Assembly: GCA_035649235.1 (NCBI GenBank)
Contig: DASRJX010000176.1
Span: 1 to 14,254 of the forward strand
From: DASRJX01 sp035649235
Lineage (GTDB): Bacteria; Acidobacteriota; Polarisedimenticolia; Gp22-AA2
Length of the DNA stretch: 14,254 bases
Reading direction: 5' to 3'
Shown here: in pieces, positions 12,611-14,254 of the stretch
Numbering within the stretch: position 1 is the stretch's first letter
Layout of the letters: every line of letters starts with the position of its first letter
The notes under the pieces: generated by a model
The model's database searches: none
Seen by the model: only the letters and a program-made list of their open reading frames with translations
What the model was told of the DNA's origin: nothing
Translations under genes and position numbers: made by a program

Positions 12611-14254
12611 CGGGTGGCTCCTGTCAGCACGAACGCGGACCAGTAATAAGGATGACGGTACCTTTCGCCGCGCCGGAGGGCGGCCTGGGCCTGCTGCAGG
12701 GACAGAACGGCCGGGACATTGCGGGCGTACGCGGCGTGGAACGCCTTCATGTACTCCGAGGTCGCCTGATCGTCCACGGCCCAGAGCGGGGCGACGAGGC
12801 TCTTGGCTCCCGCGAAAAAGAGGGCGCGCGCGATCCCGAAGGTGTCGCGCGGCATGCGCATGTCGGTGAGTCCGGTCTCGCAGCTGCTGAGCGTGACGAG
12901 ATCGACCCTGCTCATGTCGACCGTCGCCATCGCCTTGGCGTTCCAGGCCGTCGGCGCGGAGGGCGTCTCTGCCTCCGGCGAGAGCCAGATGGCCGACTCC
13001 ATGGCGTCCTCCGGATAGAAATTGCCGTGCGCCCCGACGTGGAGGAACGTCGCCGCGGTCTGCGCCTTGAGGGCTGCGGCGAGCTTGGTCTCGGAACAGT
13101 CCTTCCCCACCAGCGAGGTCGCGGCGCCGCCGTAGAGCTTCTCGAGAGCCCGGCCGGTCTCCTGCTGAAAGGGAAGGCGCCCGCCGGGAATATCCGGGTC
13201 GACGCAGGCGACGCCGTGCCGGGCCGGCGCGGCCTTTAGAGCCCCAACGACGCCGGTGTACCGGAGGGACGGCACGCGATAGACGGCGAAGCGCTCGCCG
13301 AGGAATCGCTCGCCGTCCATCAGGACCTCGAGCGGAACCCTGTTGAAGATCCCGTCCGCGCTGTACACGAGGATCTTCACGGTCGCGGGCAGGCTGCGCA
13401 TGGCCGGCCCGAGAGTGCGCTGGTAGAGCGACCGCGCCGGCTCCCGGTAGAAATCGTTGTCGGGGTTCGTGAGCGCGACCCGGAGCTGGTGGACCTCGCG
13501 CTCGTACGCCGCGGTGTCCATGGACGCGGGGAAGTACTGCACGCCTCGCGCCGTCGCGAGAAAGAGACCCGGGCTCCTGCGGCTGACGAAAAACGAGAGC
13601 ACCGCGACGTCGGCGGGCAGGCCGGCCGCCATCTTCTGGACGCTCTCCTTGGACATGCTGCGCGTGACGATCGTGTCCTTCAGCTGCAGCGACGCCTGCA
13701 GGCTGCGCCTCTCATCGTCGTGCTTCTGCATCAGGGCCATGAAGGCGGGAAGCTTCTCGGGACCGTTCGGGAGCAGCTCATCCTCGGGCTTGTCGAAGAA
13801 GTCGGCGGTCTCCCGGGCGTGGCGCCGCTCCATCTCCCTCCACTGATCCTGGGCGGCCTTGTAGGACGGGTCGTCGAGCACGTCGTTGAGCGTCCGCGCC
13901 TTGCTCGACTCAAGAAGGGCGAGCGCCGCCGCATAGTCCTTGGACCGTACGTGAAAGTCGACGAAGTCGTCGATCAGGGCCTTCTGGTTCCTGTCGAGCA
14001 GCGCGCGCGCCTCCTCCCCCGGAGCGTCGGCGCGCGTGAGCTCGTAGTTCGCGTAGGCGGCGAGATAGGCGTGTCCGGCCTCGGCCTGCTTCCCGAGCCC
14101 GGCCTGCGCGCGGCCCAGCCTGTAGAGAATCCCGGTATAGGGATCGGTCTTCCTCTCGTCGGGAGAGTAGAAACCCTGGGCGGCCTGGAGGACCTCGATC
14201 ACCTTGTCGTGCTGGCCCTTGAGGTCGAGGTCGTCGACATAGGCCACGGCGACC
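12607..14254 (-). CDS. TPR/CHAT-domain caspase-like protein (5' end off window)
   Basis: The frame is open at the right edge; a GTG at 14247 is in frame, but coding continues upstream of it, so the true start is probably outside. Numbering from that GTG, residues about 5-125 are helical and TPR-like (GILYRLGRAQAGLGKQAEAG, AAALALLESSKARTLNDVL). About 130-200 is charged and coiled-coil-like. A complete CHAT domain spans about 205-545. Its hallmarks are FNRVPLEVLMDGERFLGERF, AVYRVPSLRY, ATFLHVGAHGNF with the catalytic-type His407, VDLVTLSSCETGLTD with Cys456, GIARALFFAGAKSLVAPLW, and a final HPYYWSAFVLTG. The His/Cys dyad with about 50 residues between is that of clan CD peptidases (caspases, gingipains, separase). 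Family members cleave proteins, for example Csx29 in Craspase and gasdermin-linked proteases. Whether this one is active, its substrate and its location are unknown. The stop overlaps the ATG of the exported TPR gene. Confidence 0.92.
   Translation of the reverse strand, partial: VAVAYVDDLDLKGQHDKVIEVLQAAQGFYSPDERKTDPYTGILYRLGRAQAGLGKQAEAGHAYLAAYANYELTRADAPGEEARALLDRNQKALIDDFVDFHVRSKDYAAALALLESSKARTLNDVLDDPSYKAAQDQWREMERRHARETADFFDKPEDELLPNGPEKLPAFMALMQKHDDERRSLQASLQLKDTIVTRSMSKESVQKMAAGLPADVAVLSFFVSRRSPGLFLATARGVQYFPASMDTAAYEREVHQLRVALTNPDNDFYREPARSLYQRTLGPAMRSLPATVKILVYSADGIFNRVPLEVLMDGERFLGERFAVYRVPSLRYTGVVGALKAAPARHGVACVDPDIPGGRLPFQQETGRALEKLYGGAATSLVGKDCSETKLAAALKAQTAATFLHVGAHGNFYPEDAMESAIWLSPEAETPSAPTAWNAKAMATVDMSRVDLVTLSSCETGLTDMRMPRDTFGIARALFFAGAKSLVAPLWAVDDQATSEYMKAFHAAYARNVPAVLSLQQAQAALRRGERYRHPYYWSAFVLTGATR

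Noticed and set aside
11720..12646. A 308-codon plus-strand frame opposite the exported TPR gene
   Set aside because: The minus-strand frame has a signal peptide, a ribosome site and translational coupling; the plus-strand product has none.

Overview
The window is GC-rich bacterial chromosome. It carries ten protein genes packed with short gaps (no gene-free stretch exceeds about 210 bases), Shine-Dalgarno sites before most starts, and no tRNA, rRNA, CRISPR array, insertion sequence or phage gene that I could see. The mix points to a soil or subsurface lineage such as Acidobacteriota: a mycobacterial-Sdh1-like SdhB, an archaeal/LigB-type ATP-dependent DNA ligase, DUF2277, a very large secreted FG-GAP/thrombospondin-type-3 protein, and a CHAT/TPR pair. 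That placement is an inference from gene content. Myxococcota or another deep GC-rich phylum is not excluded.

Left part (1-974, + strand): the C-terminal portion of the succinate dehydrogenase/fumarate reductase iron-sulfur subunit with all 4Fe-4S and 3Fe-4S ligands, followed 50 bases later by a small TPR-like protein. A strong inverted repeat (1035-1059) lies in the gap before the next gene and overlaps a plausible promoter. From 1113 to 5903 runs a 1596-residue secreted protein. It has a signal peptide, 14 FG-GAP/VCBS repeats (possibly two seven-bladed propellers), 12 Cys-rich thrombospondin type 3 modules, an unassigned domain, PKD-like beta domains, and a C-terminal FN3-like domain.

Middle (5924-8310): a minus-strand pair encoding a DUF2277 protein (GTG start fixed by its ribosome site) and a YciI-family protein. 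Next come a plus-strand secreted protein of unknown function and a convergent minus-strand secreted protein of a conserved but uncharacterised type. The DUF2277 segment is clearly lower in GC than its surroundings.

Right part (8471-14254): a LigB-type ATP-dependent DNA ligase; a radical SAM protein with a cobalamin-binding-like N-terminus, with its own good promoter straddling the ligase stop codon and a probable TTG start; then, on the minus strand, a translationally coupled pair. The upstream member is a TPR/CHAT caspase-like protein with an intact His/Cys dyad, running off the right edge. The downstream member is an exported TPR protein. This CHAT-TPR pair and the giant two-propeller protein are the most interesting items. 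I found no proof of a wholly new system: the CHAT pair is a candidate only, because its 5' part lies outside the window.
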